From NCBI GenBank assembly GCA_016278505.1, contig JADQBQ010000001.1, positions 62,001 through 126,000 of the forward strand: a stretch of DNA of 64,000 bases. The letters run 5' to 3'. The notes under the pieces were generated by a model. It was not told the DNA's origin and made no database searches. It was given only the letters and a program-made list of their open reading frames with translations. The DNA is from Clostridiales bacterium. Lineage in GTDB: Bacteria; Bacillota; Desulfotomaculia; Desulfotomaculales; VENG01. Of this stretch, positions 27,427-36,852 are shown piece by piece (within the stretch, counting starts at the first letter, position 1; the number at the start of each line of letters is the position of its first letter). Made by a program: the position numbers and the translations under genes.

Positions 27427-28569
27427 ATGCCTTATCAATTAACTGATGAACAGCAAATGATGCGCGACATGGTCAGAAAACTAGCCCAAAATGAAATAGC
27501 TCCCCGGGCCGTAGAAATAGACCAAACACATAAACATCCTCATGAGAACTTGAAGAAAATGGGTGAACTTGGCCTAATGGGAGTTCCCATTCCCGAAGAA
27601 TACGGTGGAGCAGGGTGCGACTTTCTTTCCTATATTATCACCATCGAAGAAATTTCTCAGGCCTGTGCCTCCACCGGGGTAATCCTTGCTGTGCATACCT
27701 CAGTGGGTACTTTCCCTATACTTTACTTTGGCACCGAAGAACAAAAGCAAAAATACGTGCCCAAGTTGGCTGCGGGCGAATACCTAGGTGCTTTTGCTCT
27801 CACAGAGCCTGGAGCAGGATCTGATCCTGTTAACATGAAGACCACGGCTAAGCTCGAAGGAGACCATTACATTGTAAACGGTAACAAAATATTCATTACT
27901 AACGGCGGAGAAGCCGATGTGTACTGCACCTTTGTGGTAACCGATAAGAGTAAGGGCCATAAGGGCATTACTGCCCTGTTGGTGGATAAGAATACCCCCG
28001 GTTTCTCGATTGGTAAAACAGAAGAAAAAATGGGCCTCCACGGTGACCAAACCACCGAGTTGATTTTCGAAGACGCCAAGGTCCCCAAAGAAAACCTCCT
28101 GGGCAAGGAAGGGGAGGGCTTTAAAGTAGCCATGTCCTTATTAGACGGCGGACGTATCGGAATCGGCGCCCAGGGGCTGGGCATTGCACAGGCCGCCTTG
28201 GACGCTGCCACCGCCTATGCAAAAGAGCGGGTACAATTTGGCAAGCCCATTGCCAAGCAGCAGGCCATCCAGTTTATGCTGGCTGACATGGCCACCGAAG
28301 TTGAAGCTGCGCGTCTTCTGGTATACCGCGCCGCGCGGATGCGGGAAATGGGACTGCCCTATGCCAAAGAAGCATCGATGGCTAAAAGATATGCAACCGA
28401 TACCGCCATGAAAGTAACCACAGACGCAGTACAGATTTTCGGCGGCTACGGTTACTGCAAAGAATATCCGGTAGAACGTTATATGCGCGACGCAAAAATT
28501 ACTCAAATTTACGAAGGTACAAACCAAATTCAACGTATTGTAATTGCCAAACACGTATTAGCTGACTAA
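27427..28569 (+). CDS. Acyl-CoA dehydrogenase (butyryl-CoA dehydrogenase type)
   Basis: A 380-residue FAD flavoprotein that oxidises short-chain acyl-CoA to enoyl-CoA, or runs in reverse. The FAD/substrate signature is 'AFALTEPGAGSD', and the catalytic Glu sits in 'QIYEGTNQIQRIVIA' near the C-terminus, the placement of short-chain enzymes. It is co-directional with and close to the thiolase. No etfAB genes are in the window, so its electron acceptor is encoded elsewhere. Confidence 0.95.
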   Translation: MPYQLTDEQQMMRDMVRKLAQNEIAPRAVEIDQTHKHPHENLKKMGELGLMGVPIPEEYGGAGCDFLSYIITIEEISQACASTGVILAVHTSVGTFPILYFGTEEQKQKYVPKLAAGEYLGAFALTEPGAGSDPVNMKTTAKLEGDHYIVNGNKIFITNGGEADVYCTFVVTDKSKGHKGITALLVDKNTPGFSIGKTEEKMGLHGDQTTELIFEDAKVPKENLLGKEGEGFKVAMSLLDGGRIGIGAQGLGIAQAALDAATAYAKERVQFGKPIAKQQAIQFMLADMATEVEAARLLVYRAARMREMGLPYAKEASMAKRYATDTAMKVTTDAVQIFGGYGYCKEYPVERYMRDAKITQIYEGTNQIQRIVIAKHVLAD

Positions 28570-28589
28570 ATAATAACCTAATGAACGGG

Positions 28590-28904
28590 GCGCAAAAGAC
28601 AGGTTAACAAACACTACCTTATCCGCACAAGGGCCGCTATTTTCACAGGATCAAACCTTGACAAACCTGTCTTTTGCGCTTAGCGAATGAGTTGAATCGA
28701 GCAGTTGCCAGGCTTGGCTCAGCCGGTAAGCGGAAGCGGGACCGAGCACAGGACGTGCGAGGCCGCCCCTTGAGCCAGGACGGCGAATGGGGCGGGAATC
28801 CCGCTGGAGCGTCCGGCTGAGCCTTAGCCTGGCCTGCGAGATGAACCGAATGAGCGGGCGCAAAAGACAGGTTAACAAACACTACCTTATCCGCACAAGG
28901 GCCG
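28590..28904. repeat. Dispersed repeat, copy 1, bracketed by a 47-bp direct repeat
   Basis: A 210-bp GC-rich unit (28664-28873) is bounded by perfect inverted repeats AACCTGTCTTTTGCGC / GCGCAAAAGACAGGTT. Its right end also starts a 47-bp sequence that occurs a second time as a direct repeat at 28590-28636 and 28858-28904. A second copy lies in the opposite orientation at 37513-37722. No protein is encoded. It separates the acyl-CoA dehydrogenase from the CoA transferase genes. Confidence 0.85.
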
Positions 28905-29043
28905 GTAATTAATTTACCGGCCCCAACAAAAAATTTTATTTTCAGAAAAGACAGAAGATCAAACATTTTTTCGACAACGCCCCCGCACAAAAATAATGGC
29001 GGGATGCGTTCAGATAGAGCACATTGAAAAGGAGGCAAAAAAA

Positions 29044-30030
29044 TTGGCAGACTTTAAGAGCAAGAAAATGACAGTGCCCGAAGCAGTGCGCGAGTTAATT
29101 AAAGACGGGGATATGATGACCTTTAGCGGCTTCACAATCTGGCGTCGCCCCATGGCCATGGTGCACGAAATAGTTCGCCAAGGAAAAAAAGACCTGCATC
29201 TTGTAGAGGTAAACTCAGGAACTCACGGTGAAGTGCTTATCGGTGCCGGGTGTGTTAAGGTTTGGGAATCTTGTTTTATGGGTCATGAGCTTTTTGGCAA
29301 AATAGGTGCCAACTTAAACCGTAAGCTTAAGAATGGTGAAATTATTGTAGAGGACTACAGCCATGTGCAGATGGTTATGAGACTGGCCGCCGGCTCAATG
29401 GGACTACCATTCCTTCCTACCTACTGTGCCCTGGGAACCGACATTCTTAATCCTGAATATGATGTGCTCGGCAAGAAAGGTATGCGGGACGGCAGTAACC
29501 CTCGCATTCCTACTGAAAAATTCAATTACCAGGAAGATCCGTTCTACGGTGAGCGGGCAGTTTTAAACGTACCCGCAGCAAGGCCTAACGTTTGTATTGC
29601 CCACGTTCAACAAGTTGGAGACGAAGGTACAGTCAAAGTGATGGGGCAGCGCTATTCGGATAATGAGGCCATGAAAGCCGCGGACAAGCTCATCGTAGTA
29701 GCAGAAGAAATTGTTCCGGAAGAGGTAATTCGTCAGGATCCAACCGCAAACTTAATTCCTCACTACCTGGTTGATGCCATTGTCGAACAACCGTGGGGTG
29801 CCCATCCTACCGGCTGCTTTGGATACTACGAAGTTGACGGTGCATTTATCCGCGACTTTTATTCTAAAACCAAAACTCAAGAAGGATTCGACGCCTGGGC
29901 AGAAGAGTGGATACTGGGCTGCGGAGATTACAATGAATACCTGTATAAACTCGGTTTCAACCGCTTGGACAGCCTGCGGGCGAATGCCGCTATGAACTAT
30001 AGCTTACGCGTCAAAAGGGGGGCAAGATAA
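29044..30030 (+). CDS. CoA transferase subunit A (glutaconate CoA-transferase GctA-like)
   Basis: A 328-residue family I CoA-transferase alpha subunit. 'DGDMMTFSGFTIWRRPMAMVHEIVRQG' at the N-terminus and 'VGDEGTVKVMGQRYSDNEAMKAADKLIVVAEEIV' in the middle match GctA-like proteins. The frame extends to 28996, but AAAGGAGGCAAAAAAA directly precedes TTG at 29044. It is joined to subunit B with no gap and activates an organic or fatty acid with CoA from acetyl-CoA or a similar donor, next to the beta-oxidation enzymes. The natural acid cannot be told from sequence. Confidence 0.9.
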   Translation: MADFKSKKMTVPEAVRELIKDGDMMTFSGFTIWRRPMAMVHEIVRQGKKDLHLVEVNSGTHGEVLIGAGCVKVWESCFMGHELFGKIGANLNRKLKNGEIIVEDYSHVQMVMRLAAGSMGLPFLPTYCALGTDILNPEYDVLGKKGMRDGSNPRIPTEKFNYQEDPFYGERAVLNVPAARPNVCIAHVQQVGDEGTVKVMGQRYSDNEAMKAADKLIVVAEEIVPEEVIRQDPTANLIPHYLVDAIVEQPWGAHPTGCFGYYEVDGAFIRDFYSKTKTQEGFDAWAEEWILGCGDYNEYLYKLGFNRLDSLRANAAMNYSLRVKRGAR

Positions 30031-30855
30031 ATGGAATGGAAAAATAATTTTGATTTAGCAAAACCCAGTGACTTTAAAACCTTGGACCTGCTGGCGGTAT
30101 CCGGCGCCCGTGAAGTAAATGACCGGGAAATAGTATTTGCAGGAACCGGGCTTCCCATGCTTGCTGTATCTCTTGCTCAAAAGACCAATGCACCCAAAGC
30201 ATCCATTGTTTACGAGGCCGGTTCCATGGACGGCCGCCCTGCACACCTACCGGCATCCGTAGGGGATGCTCGGTGTGAACATAAGGCTTCTGTATCCAGC
30301 GGCCTTATGGATGTTTTCAGTCAACTCCAGAAAGGGGCTGTGGATCTTGCCTTTTTAGGCGGGGCAGAGATTGATAAGTACGGCAACGTAAATACCACTG
30401 CCGTTGGAGATTACATGGATCCTAACGCCAGCAGCAGGTTGGCCGGTAGTGGTGGCAACCCTGACATCAATTCCATGGCACGCCGTACAGTATTTATTAT
30501 GGTGCAGGAAAAACGGCGTTTTAAAGAGGAAGTAGATTACATTACTTCCCCAGGCTGGCGGGTAAAAGATTGGCCCTCCGGTAAATGGAAAAGCCGCCAG
30601 GAAGTGTACGGTAGCGCATATCGCGGCGGGCCGGTTGCGGTAATTACTAACATGGCGGTATTCCGCTTTGATGAGCAAACCGGCCTGATGTATCTGGATA
30701 CAGTACATCCCGGCACAACTATTGAAGACATTAAGGCCAATGTTGGCTTTGACATTGACGTCTCCCGCTGCCGCGGTGAAACACCATTGCCAACCTATCA
30801 CGAATTATACTTACTGTACAATGTTATCGACCCTGAAGGGATATTCGTTGCTTAA
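30031..30855 (+). CDS. CoA transferase subunit B (glutaconate CoA-transferase GctB-like)
   Basis: A 274-residue beta subunit containing the active-site glutamate in 'SIVYEAGSMDG', which forms the CoA thioester intermediate in this family. 'AFLGGAEIDKYGNVNTT' is the second conserved block. It begins directly after the stop of subunit A (AAAAGGGGGGCAAGATAA-ATG) and ends before a strong bidirectional terminator. Confidence 0.92.
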   Translation: MEWKNNFDLAKPSDFKTLDLLAVSGAREVNDREIVFAGTGLPMLAVSLAQKTNAPKASIVYEAGSMDGRPAHLPASVGDARCEHKASVSSGLMDVFSQLQKGAVDLAFLGGAEIDKYGNVNTTAVGDYMDPNASSRLAGSGGNPDINSMARRTVFIMVQEKRRFKEEVDYITSPGWRVKDWPSGKWKSRQEVYGSAYRGGPVAVITNMAVFRFDEQTGLMYLDTVHPGTTIEDIKANVGFDIDVSRCRGETPLPTYHELYLLYNVIDPEGIFVA

Positions 30856-30865
30856 CCTGTTTTGC

Positions 30866-30895
30866 AAAGGGGGTAGGTTTTCACCTACCCCCTTT
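30866..30895. terminator. Bidirectional terminator after CoA transferase genes
   Basis: AAAGGGGGTAGGT / ACCTACCCCCTTT, perfect 13-bp stem with a 4-base loop between convergent genes; it overlaps the last codons of the minus-strand gene. Confidence 0.88.
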
Positions 30896-31306
30896 TAAAT
30901 CCTTGGCCTGCGGTTCAATAGATTCAAAGTCAAAGTTTACATATACATCGTTAATTTTATCCGCTAAATCGTTCACAGCGCCGTCTTCGTACTCTAACAC
31001 GTCTAAAGATTCGTGTAATATTTTTTTTGCCCGTTTCAACTCTTCCAGCATGTCAGCAGCCAATTCAAAATTTGCTTTCACATGGGAATCATCATTGCGC
31101 AGCTCAGACACTACACCTTCTATCAATTCTCCAATGCTTTCTACTTTCTTATAGGCTTCTTCCAGACAGTCGGATATTTGTCCTGCTTCCATGACATCTC
31201 TGGTTTCAAATCCTGAATACCATCTTGCTTCATTAAGGAATTCCTCGGTCTCTGCAGCCAGCTGTTCCGCTTTTTCATAAACATAGCTGCGGTCTTCTTT
31301 TTCCAC
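30881..31306 (-). CDS. Acidic helical protein of unknown function
   Basis: A 141-residue, Glu/Asp-rich protein predicted to be almost wholly alpha-helical, with heptad-like leucines in 'FELAADMLEELKRAKKILHESLDVLEY'. There is no signal peptide, membrane segment or metal motif. GTG start at 31306 after AAGGAGAGGTTTGGC. It resembles no family I can name. Confidence 0.6.
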   Translation of the reverse strand: MEKEDRSYVYEKAEQLAAETEEFLNEARWYSGFETRDVMEAGQISDCLEEAYKKVESIGELIEGVVSELRNDDSHVKANFELAADMLEELKRAKKILHESLDVLEYEDGAVNDLADKINDVYVNFDFESIEPQAKDLKGGR

Positions 31307-31427
31307 GCCAAACCTCTCCTTATCATTATGTAATACTACAATAATAGCCGGGCCAAAGCGCGACTATACATAAAATGCGTATACTTATTAGGAATCAGTT
31401 GATGGCATTATTTTTAACGACATATTA

Positions 31428-31628
31428 TCATAGCAAAAGAGATCTGAGTATCTGAAAGAGTAAAAAAAGGAAAGTAACAAGGCATAATCCGTAGCCAACA
31501 GCCCACTCCCCAACAGAATCTTCACTTTCCAACCACACCTGCACTACATCCAGGAAGTTCGCCCTTTCCGTCGCTTCGCCTCTCACTTTTACCCCGTATC
31601 GCCGATTGGAACCTACAGATAACTGCAT
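31428..31628 (-). CDS. Small single-helix membrane protein
   Basis: A 66-residue protein with a soluble N-terminal half and one hydrophobic C-terminal helix ('YGLCLVTFLFLLFQILRSLLL'-like, residues 44-64). The frame opens at 31652, but GGAGGAGTGGCTC precedes ATG 31628, the better start. Tail-anchored topology; function unknown. Confidence 0.5.
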   Translation of the reverse strand: MQLSVGSNRRYGVKVRGEATERANFLDVVQVWLESEDSVGEWAVGYGLCLVTFLFLLFQILRSLLL

Positions 31629-31909
31629 GAGCCACTCCTCCGATCTACCCACTTTATAACTAAAATTGTTTTAACATACGTGATAGAATTAGTTTTTTAA
31701 GCAACTAATTGCCTGTAAACAGAAAACATGTTCTCGAAACTTATGTTTGGTTTATTTTAACCGTACAACTGTTCCCTGTCAAGGACTTTATCCAAAAAAG
31801 ATTATCTCTTTCCTATATTTAACAATAAAATCATTGGCCTGACAGCTTATTAATTAGAGAAAATGTGTCAATACTATAGTCACTAAAACAATTGTAAGGA
31901 GTGATAGTT

Positions 31910-32179
31910 TTGTTAACCCTTAATGAATATCTTATGAAGGCCAGTGACCGTTTGCCGGAAGAAGCACTTCGAGTAATGAGGGCTTTAGGTGAAGAAGGCA
32001 GTATGAACAAAGAGGGCCTTTCACTTACAGCCAAAGTAAAAAGGGCTGTATTGGACCACGTTGTCATGCAACTTTACGCGCTGGGGTTGATTGAGGTGGA
32101 AACAGAGGGTAAAAGCAAAATATGCAGTCTTACACCTTTGGGCGATGACTTTTTGCAATTAGTAGCTAAAGCCGGGTAA
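31910..32179 (+). CDS. Small winged-helix-type DNA-binding protein
   Basis: An 89-residue protein whose helices and wing ('ALRVMRALGEEGSMNKEGLSL', 'VVMQLYALGLIEVETEGKSKICSLTPLGDDFLQLV') follow the winged helix-turn-helix pattern of PadR/MarR-like regulators without a dimerisation arm. The GTG at 31901 lies within the ribosome site AAGGAGTG, so TTG 31910 is the likelier start. Target unknown. Confidence 0.6.
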   Translation: MLTLNEYLMKASDRLPEEALRVMRALGEEGSMNKEGLSLTAKVKRAVLDHVVMQLYALGLIEVETEGKSKICSLTPLGDDFLQLVAKAG

Positions 32180-32199
32180 ATAACCCGGCTTTTTTCTTG
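32169..32199 (+). terminator. Terminator after winged-helix gene
   Basis: AGCCGGGT-AAATA-ACCCGGCT followed by TTTTTTC, overlapping the gene's stop codon. Confidence 0.9.
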
Positions 32200-32382
32200 A
32201 TAAACCAGTTAATGGCTAAACTGGACACGTAAAAACATAATAATGTGAAAATTTTTAATATAAAAACTTAACCCTTTTGCATTGCAAACAAATAACTATC
32301 ATGGCTATAATACCGTAAAAGATAATCCGTGATGGTGAAAAGGTTTTCTTACCGCTTAGCGGTTCAAGGAGGTTGTTGCCGG

Positions 32383-33003
32383 ATGGCACAAAAAATAAGT
32401 TATCAGTCACATCTTGGTTTGATCGTGATTGAAGGGCCAGTCAGTGATAATGAGATAGAGAAGCTTACCATGAATGAAAAATTAACTAACTTTAGACCTC
32501 CTAAAAAACAGCAAAAGGCTTTAATAGAAATCAGCAATTTACCTATGGGCATGATATATATTGCCCGCCACGAGAAGGAGATCATCGGTTACATCACCTT
32601 TCACGAACCAGATAAGTACACCAGATGGTCCAAGCACTCTGGAATAATAGAAATGGGCGGTATAGAAGTAAGCGAGGACTGGCGGCGTTGTAAAATAGGT
32701 GAAAGTCTTCTCAAGCTGGGATTCTCTAATCCTATGCTTGATAAATATATTGCTATCACCATGGAGTTTTGTTGGCATTGGGATGTAAACCAAACGGGGT
32801 TAAGTGTGTGGGATTACCAAAGGATGCTTACCAAACTTTTTGGCTGTGTGGGCCTGGAACAGGTACCCACTGATGATCCCGATATTTTGGAGCATCCGGC
32901 AAATGTACTTATGGCCAGGTTCGGTAAGGACGTGTCCAAAGATGACCGTATGCTGTTCGAACAGATGACCTTTGAGAGTAAGATGAAATCAATGATTGGA
33001 TAA
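32383..33003 (+). CDS. acuA: AcuA-like GNAT acetyltransferase
   Basis: A 206-residue protein with GNAT fold similar in length and sequence to AcuA, which acetylates and inactivates acetyl-CoA synthetase in Bacillus. 'GGIEVSEDWRRCKIGESLLKLGF' is the acetyl-CoA pyrophosphate loop, with R-R-x-K-I-G replacing the standard Q/R-x-x-G-x-G. The ATG at 32383 after AAGGAGGTTGTTGCCGG is preferred to the upstream GTG/ATG at 32329. Flanked by terminators. The acsA/acuC partners are not nearby. Confidence 0.8.
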   Translation: MAQKISYQSHLGLIVIEGPVSDNEIEKLTMNEKLTNFRPPKKQQKALIEISNLPMGMIYIARHEKEIIGYITFHEPDKYTRWSKHSGIIEMGGIEVSEDWRRCKIGESLLKLGFSNPMLDKYIAITMEFCWHWDVNQTGLSVWDYQRMLTKLFGCVGLEQVPTDDPDILEHPANVLMARFGKDVSKDDRMLFEQMTFESKMKSMIG

Positions 33004-33005
33004 CA

Positions 33006-33037
33006 AAAAGCCCTCCGCACAGCGAAGGGCTTTTTTA
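33006..33037. terminator. Terminator between acuA and glnQ-like gene
   Basis: AAAAGCCCT / AGGGCTTTTTT hairpin between convergent genes; the T-run is on the plus strand. Confidence 0.88.
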
Positions 33038-33041
33038 TTTT

Positions 33042-33764
33042 TTATAAGACCTTACTCAGAAATAACTTTGTACGATCGTGCTGGGCATTTTTAAAAATTT
33101 GTTCCGGTGTCCCTTCTTCCACAATCATTCCTTCGTCCATAAAAATAGCCCTGTCCCCCACTTCCCGGGCAAAACCCATTTCGTGGGTGACCACAATCAT
33201 GGTCATCCCTTCCTTGGCCAAATCCTTCATAACAGCCAGCACATCACCTACCATTTCGGGGTCTAAGGCGGACGTGCATTCATCAAACAACATAACCTTG
33301 GGCCGCATGGCTAAAGCCCTGGCAATGGCTACCCGCTGTTGCTGTCCTCCGGAAAGCTGCTGCGGATAAGCGTGAGCCTTATCATTAAGTCCTACCTTAT
33401 CTAAAAGTTTGTCCGCCTCTTCTCTGGCCTGCTTTTCATTAAGCCCGCGTACTTTCATCGGTGCCATGGTTATATTCTGTAAGGCAGTTTTGTTAGGAAA
33501 TAAATTAAACTGTTGAAAAACCATGCCCACTTCTTGCCTCATACGGTTGATATTTGTTTTAGGGTCCATAAGGTTTACCCCTTCAATAAGAACATCACCT
33601 GAAGTAGGCTCCTCCAATAAGTTTATGCACCTGAGAAAAGTACTTTTGCCTGAGCCGCTGGGTCCAATCACAACGACTACCTCCTGGGAGGCTATCCGGC
33701 AATTAATGTTCTTCAAAACTTCCAAATCACCAAAACGCTTATAGAGATTTTTGACTTCAATCAC
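33042..33764 (-). CDS. glnQ: Polar amino-acid ABC transporter ATPase (GlnQ type)
   Basis: A 240-residue ATPase: Walker A '[13 protein letters not shown]', signature '[14 protein letters not shown]', Walker B '[13 protein letters not shown]' and switch His in 'VVTHEMGF'. It powers import of glutamine or another polar amino acid. GTG start overlaps the permease gene by eight bases. Confidence 0.95.
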   Translation of the reverse strand: MIEVKNLYKRFGDLEVLKNINCRIASQEVVVVIGPSGSGKSTFLRCINLLEEPTSGDVLIEGVNLMDPKTNINRMRQEVGMVFQQFNLFPNKTALQNITMAPMKVRGLNEKQAREEADKLLDKVGLNDKAHAYPQQLSGGQQQRVAIARALAMRPKVMLFDECTSALDPEMVGDVLAVMKDLAKEGMTMIVVTHEMGFAREVGDRAIFMDEGMIVEEGTPEQIFKNAQHDRTKLFLSKVL

Positions 33765-34452
33765 CGGTCCTAAGCCTCCTTTCCAGGTAATCTACAAAGC
33801 GGGAAAAACTAAGAGTCATAGCTAGATATATGAAAGCAACTGCCAAATAAATGGCAAATGCCTCGTAGGTCGCCCCCACAATCAACTGGCCCCGCCGGAA
33901 TAGTTCTTCAAAACCGATTATAGAAACGAGCGCAGTATCCTTTAAAAGAGCAATAAATTCATTTCCCAGGGGCGGTATCATTCTTTTAAAGGCCTGGGGC
34001 AGAATAATAAAACGCATCGCCTGGTGAGAAGTCATTCCTAATGAACGCGCAGCCTCCATTTGCCCCTTGTTTATAGATTGAACACCGGCTCGAAAAATTT
34101 CTCCGATATATGCACCGCTGTTTAAGCTGAGCGCAATCAAAACGGCGGCAAAAACAGGTATGTTTTTGAAAAAAGGGCTTATCCCCAATGCCGCAACCAA
34201 ATAGCCTTGTACATCTTTCAGTATGTCAGGGATACCGAAATATATGATCACCAACTGTACTAAGAGAGGAGTACCGCGAAAAAAGTCAATATAACACGTA
34301 GCAAAAAAGGATAAAATTCGTGACTTAGACAGGCGGGATAAGCCTGCTACCAGTCCCAAAACGCATCCTATTGATATTGACAAAAGGGTGATCAGGATGG
34401 TCATGCCCGCCCCCATCAAAAGTACCGGGAAACTATTAATTACTACTTCCAT
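33757..34452 (-). CDS. glnP: Polar amino-acid ABC transporter permease (GlnP/HisM type)
   Basis: A 231-residue permease with five membrane helices. The EAA loop is '[30 protein letters not shown]', the coupling site for the ATPase, and '[20 protein letters not shown]' is the family signature. Between the binding protein and glnQ. Confidence 0.95.
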   Translation of the reverse strand: MEVVINSFPVLLMGAGMTILITLLSISIGCVLGLVAGLSRLSKSRILSFFATCYIDFFRGTPLLVQLVIIYFGIPDILKDVQGYLVAALGISPFFKNIPVFAAVLIALSLNSGAYIGEIFRAGVQSINKGQMEAARSLGMTSHQAMRFIILPQAFKRMIPPLGNEFIALLKDTALVSIIGFEELFRRGQLIVGATYEAFAIYLAVAFIYLAMTLSFSRFVDYLERRLRTGD

Positions 34453-34482
34453 GAGCTCACCTCTACCAGCCGAAACAGGAAA

Positions 34483-34512
34483 ATATGCGTAACACCCAAG
34501 TGCTACGCATAT
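34483..34512 (-). terminator. Hairpin between binding-protein and permease genes
   Basis: ATATGCGTA / TACGCATAT stem with a 12-base loop. No T-run; it probably protects or attenuates mRNA so that the binding protein is made in excess. Confidence 0.5.
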
Positions 34513-34543
34513 CTATAATTTCGGTTTTTTATTATCAGCATAT

Positions 34544-35383
34544 TTATTGTTCTGTAGGCTCTCCCGGCAAATATTCCGGCGGCTCTTCTCCGAACCATTC
34601 CTTATAAATTTCATCATATTTGCCATTTTCCTTTAAAGTTTTCAGAGCACTGTTAACCTTTTCCAGTATCTCCGGCTTGTCCTTGGGTATGGCAATACCG
34701 TAATGTTCACTGGTACGCAAATCACCTACCAGCTTAACATCGTCATTGCCCCGCTTAATAAAGTAAGCGTTAACAGGAAAATCATTAACAATAGCGTCAA
34801 TGTTACCGTTTCTCAGAGCCATAAACGCCTCGTTAATGGTGTTATATTCAGTTACATTAGCGTTGGGCACGGTATTGGCCTCCATAGCGCCGGTGGTGGA
34901 GATTTGGGCACCTATATGTTTGCCGTCCAAATCTTCAAAACCCTTAATATCTTCATTAGAAGCCGCAACCATTACACTTTGACCGGAACGGTAGTAAGGC
35001 ACGGAGAAATTAACTTTTTCCTTACGCTGGTCAGTAATGGTCATGGCGGAAATGGACATATCAACGCTGGAGCTCTCCAAAGCAGGTACAATACCGTCAA
35101 AATTCATGCTGCGAATCTCACAATTCCAGTCGTTAACCTCTGCAATAGCCTTAACCAGGTCCATGTCAAATCCTACATAATCGCCCGAATTGGGGTCCTG
35201 GAATTCAAAAGGTGCATAAGCTGTATCCGAGGCTACCAAAATTGTTTCCTGACTAGCCTGATCTTCCTCGCCCGAAGATTCACCGGCAACCGGCTCATCC
35301 TCACCACCGCCACAACCGGCGACGGCAATTAACGCAAAAATAGAAATTACAATAAGTCCAAACCTTAACCACTTTTTCATCAT
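34544..35383 (-). CDS. Polar amino-acid ABC transporter substrate-binding lipoprotein
   Basis: A 279-residue lipoprotein. The signal peptide ends in the lipobox 'IAVAGC', lipid-modified at Cys 22 or so. An acidic linker leads to the PBP type II domain ('YAPFEFQDPNSGDYVGFDMDLVKAIAE'), as in GlnH/ArtJ. The frame opens at 35464, but ATG 35383 with AAGGGGGGTATT is the right start. First gene of the transporter operon; its promoter is TTGACG-17-TATAGG at 35495-35467. Confidence 0.93.
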   Translation of the reverse strand: MMKKWLRFGLIVISIFALIAVAGCGGGEDEPVAGESSGEEDQASQETILVASDTAYAPFEFQDPNSGDYVGFDMDLVKAIAEVNDWNCEIRSMNFDGIVPALESSSVDMSISAMTITDQRKEKVNFSVPYYRSGQSVMVAASNEDIKGFEDLDGKHIGAQISTTGAMEANTVPNANVTEYNTINEAFMALRNGNIDAIVNDFPVNAYFIKRGNDDVKLVGDLRTSEHYGIAIPKDKPEILEKVNSALKTLKENGKYDEIYKEWFGEEPPEYLPGEPTEQ

Positions 35384-35466
35384 AATACCCCCCTTGTATA
35401 AAAGTTTAGAAATATTAGTGTGCCTGGATGGTCCTGTTACATACACCTCCCAGTACCCAATCAAAT

Positions 35467-35495
35467 CCTATAACACTTTCGCCTAAAACCGTCAA
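35467..35495 (-). promoter_or_regulatory. Promoter of the amino-acid ABC operon
   Basis: Minus-strand TTGACG (35495-35490), 17 bases, TATAGG (35472-35467). Confidence 0.65.
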
Positions 35496-35608
35496 ATTCC
35501 TGCCTCTTATATATAAAATGTTCGTTCCAAAGTATTTTTTACCCCCCGTTGACAGTTCCCGAGGGCCGTGAGAAAATACCTACATCTTTGAGGAAGGAAT
35601 CACAAATA

Positions 35609-36505
35609 ATGGATTACTTGCGCATCAGGCAGATAAAGGCAGATTTTGCCCTTTTATTTGTCGCTTTTTCTTGGGGCCTTACCTTCGTGGTTATTCAGGA
35701 TGCCTTGAGCGACATAGGGCCATATTATTTTCTAACCCTGCGCTTCTCTTTTGCTCTCTTTTTTCTGGCACTTATTTACTGGAGGCATTTTAAATATATT
35801 AATACGAAAACCGTTAAGACAGGCATATTTATAGGGCTTATACTTTTCGGGGGATACGCCTTTCAAACCGTGGGTCTGAAGTATACCGGCCCGGCTACCG
35901 CCGGTTTTATTACCGGCCTGGCTGTAGTTCTAGTGCCCATCATATCTGCATTATACTTAAAAAAAATGCCCGGTCCCTTCGTAATCTCCGGTGTGGCATG
36001 TGCCGCCCTGGGACTTGCTTTTTTAACCCTAAAAGGCGGCAACTACAGCCTAAATTATGGCGATGCACTTATCTTTCTCTGCGCGGTATGTTTTGCATCC
36101 CATATTATTGCCGTGGGGCGCTACGCCGGGCATTATGACCCGGTTTTATTGGCCATGCTCCAAATAGGTGTGGTAGCCCTGGTCAGTTTCATAGTAGCCC
36201 TTGGTACTGAAAACATGCCCTCGCATTTTACAAGACAGGTATGGATAGGCTTTATAGTATGCTCAATTCCGGCCACATCCCTGGCGTATCTGATTCAAAA
36301 CAGCGTGCAAAGGTATACATCGCCCACGCATACCGCCATAATTTTTACCATGGAGCCTGTTTTTTCCGCCATCACAGCTCACTTGCTGGCACGGGAATTC
36401 CTAAACTGGCAGCAGGCGGCCGGGTGCATGTTAATTCTCACCGGCATGTTGGTGGCAGAACTTAAAGCAGCCCGTGAAGAAACCAACACCGGTCAACAGG
36501 CATAG
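35609..36505 (+). CDS. EamA/DMT-family permease
   Basis: A 298-residue transporter with ten hydrophobic helices in two EamA repeats; each repeat has a conserved Pro-Gly segment ('SWGLTFVVIQDAL', 'MEPVFSAITAHLLARE'). These are usually metabolite or amino-acid exporters. The frame opens at 35549, but GAGGAAGGAATCACAAATA precedes ATG 35609. Confidence 0.88.
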   Translation: MDYLRIRQIKADFALLFVAFSWGLTFVVIQDALSDIGPYYFLTLRFSFALFFLALIYWRHFKYINTKTVKTGIFIGLILFGGYAFQTVGLKYTGPATAGFITGLAVVLVPIISALYLKKMPGPFVISGVACAALGLAFLTLKGGNYSLNYGDALIFLCAVCFASHIIAVGRYAGHYDPVLLAMLQIGVVALVSFIVALGTENMPSHFTRQVWIGFIVCSIPATSLAYLIQNSVQRYTSPTHTAIIFTMEPVFSAITAHLLAREFLNWQQAAGCMLILTGMLVAELKAAREETNTGQQA

Positions 36506-36519
36506 CCATCATTTTTGAT

Positions 36520-36790
36520 ATGAAAACACCTTGGGTATTCCTTTAGGGTCGTTTTTTGACAGGATTAACAGGATTGACAGGATTTTTTGCTTTGTTTATA
36601 TGCCAATATTATTCCTTTGCCTACAGATTCTTATATTAGAAGCTTTTTTTGGGGTTTTATTTTTTATAATAATTCTAAAAAATTTGGTTAGATCTATGTC
36701 AGCAACTGACCCTCTTAACACCCCTTCTATATCCCCTATCCTGCAAATCCTGTAATCCTGTCTAATGTTTTTTGCCTTTTCTTTTTGTTT
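36520..36790. repeat. MITE-like repeat, copy 2
   Basis: GACAGGATTAACAGGAT at 36557-36574 and the inverted ATCCTGTAATCCTGTC near 36746-36762 bracket a core that matches copy 1 (885-1135) only in patches (CTTTGCnTACA, GGTTTTnTTATA). The flanks just outside the inverted ends are better conserved than the core. This accounts for the gene-free stretch 36506-36852. Confidence 0.7.
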
Positions 36791-36852
36791 TTAATCTCTA
36801 TCCCACGAATCCCGTTGATCCCGTCAAATAGAAAAAGGGGTTATTCACCCCT

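Noticed and set aside
28643-29038. 131-codon minus-strand ORF over the GC-rich repeat
   Set aside because: Frame exists only because the repeat lacks stops; the other repeat copy does not preserve it.
34703-35332. 209-codon plus-strand ORF
   Set aside because: Antisense to the amino-acid binding lipoprotein; no start signal and no recognisable domain.
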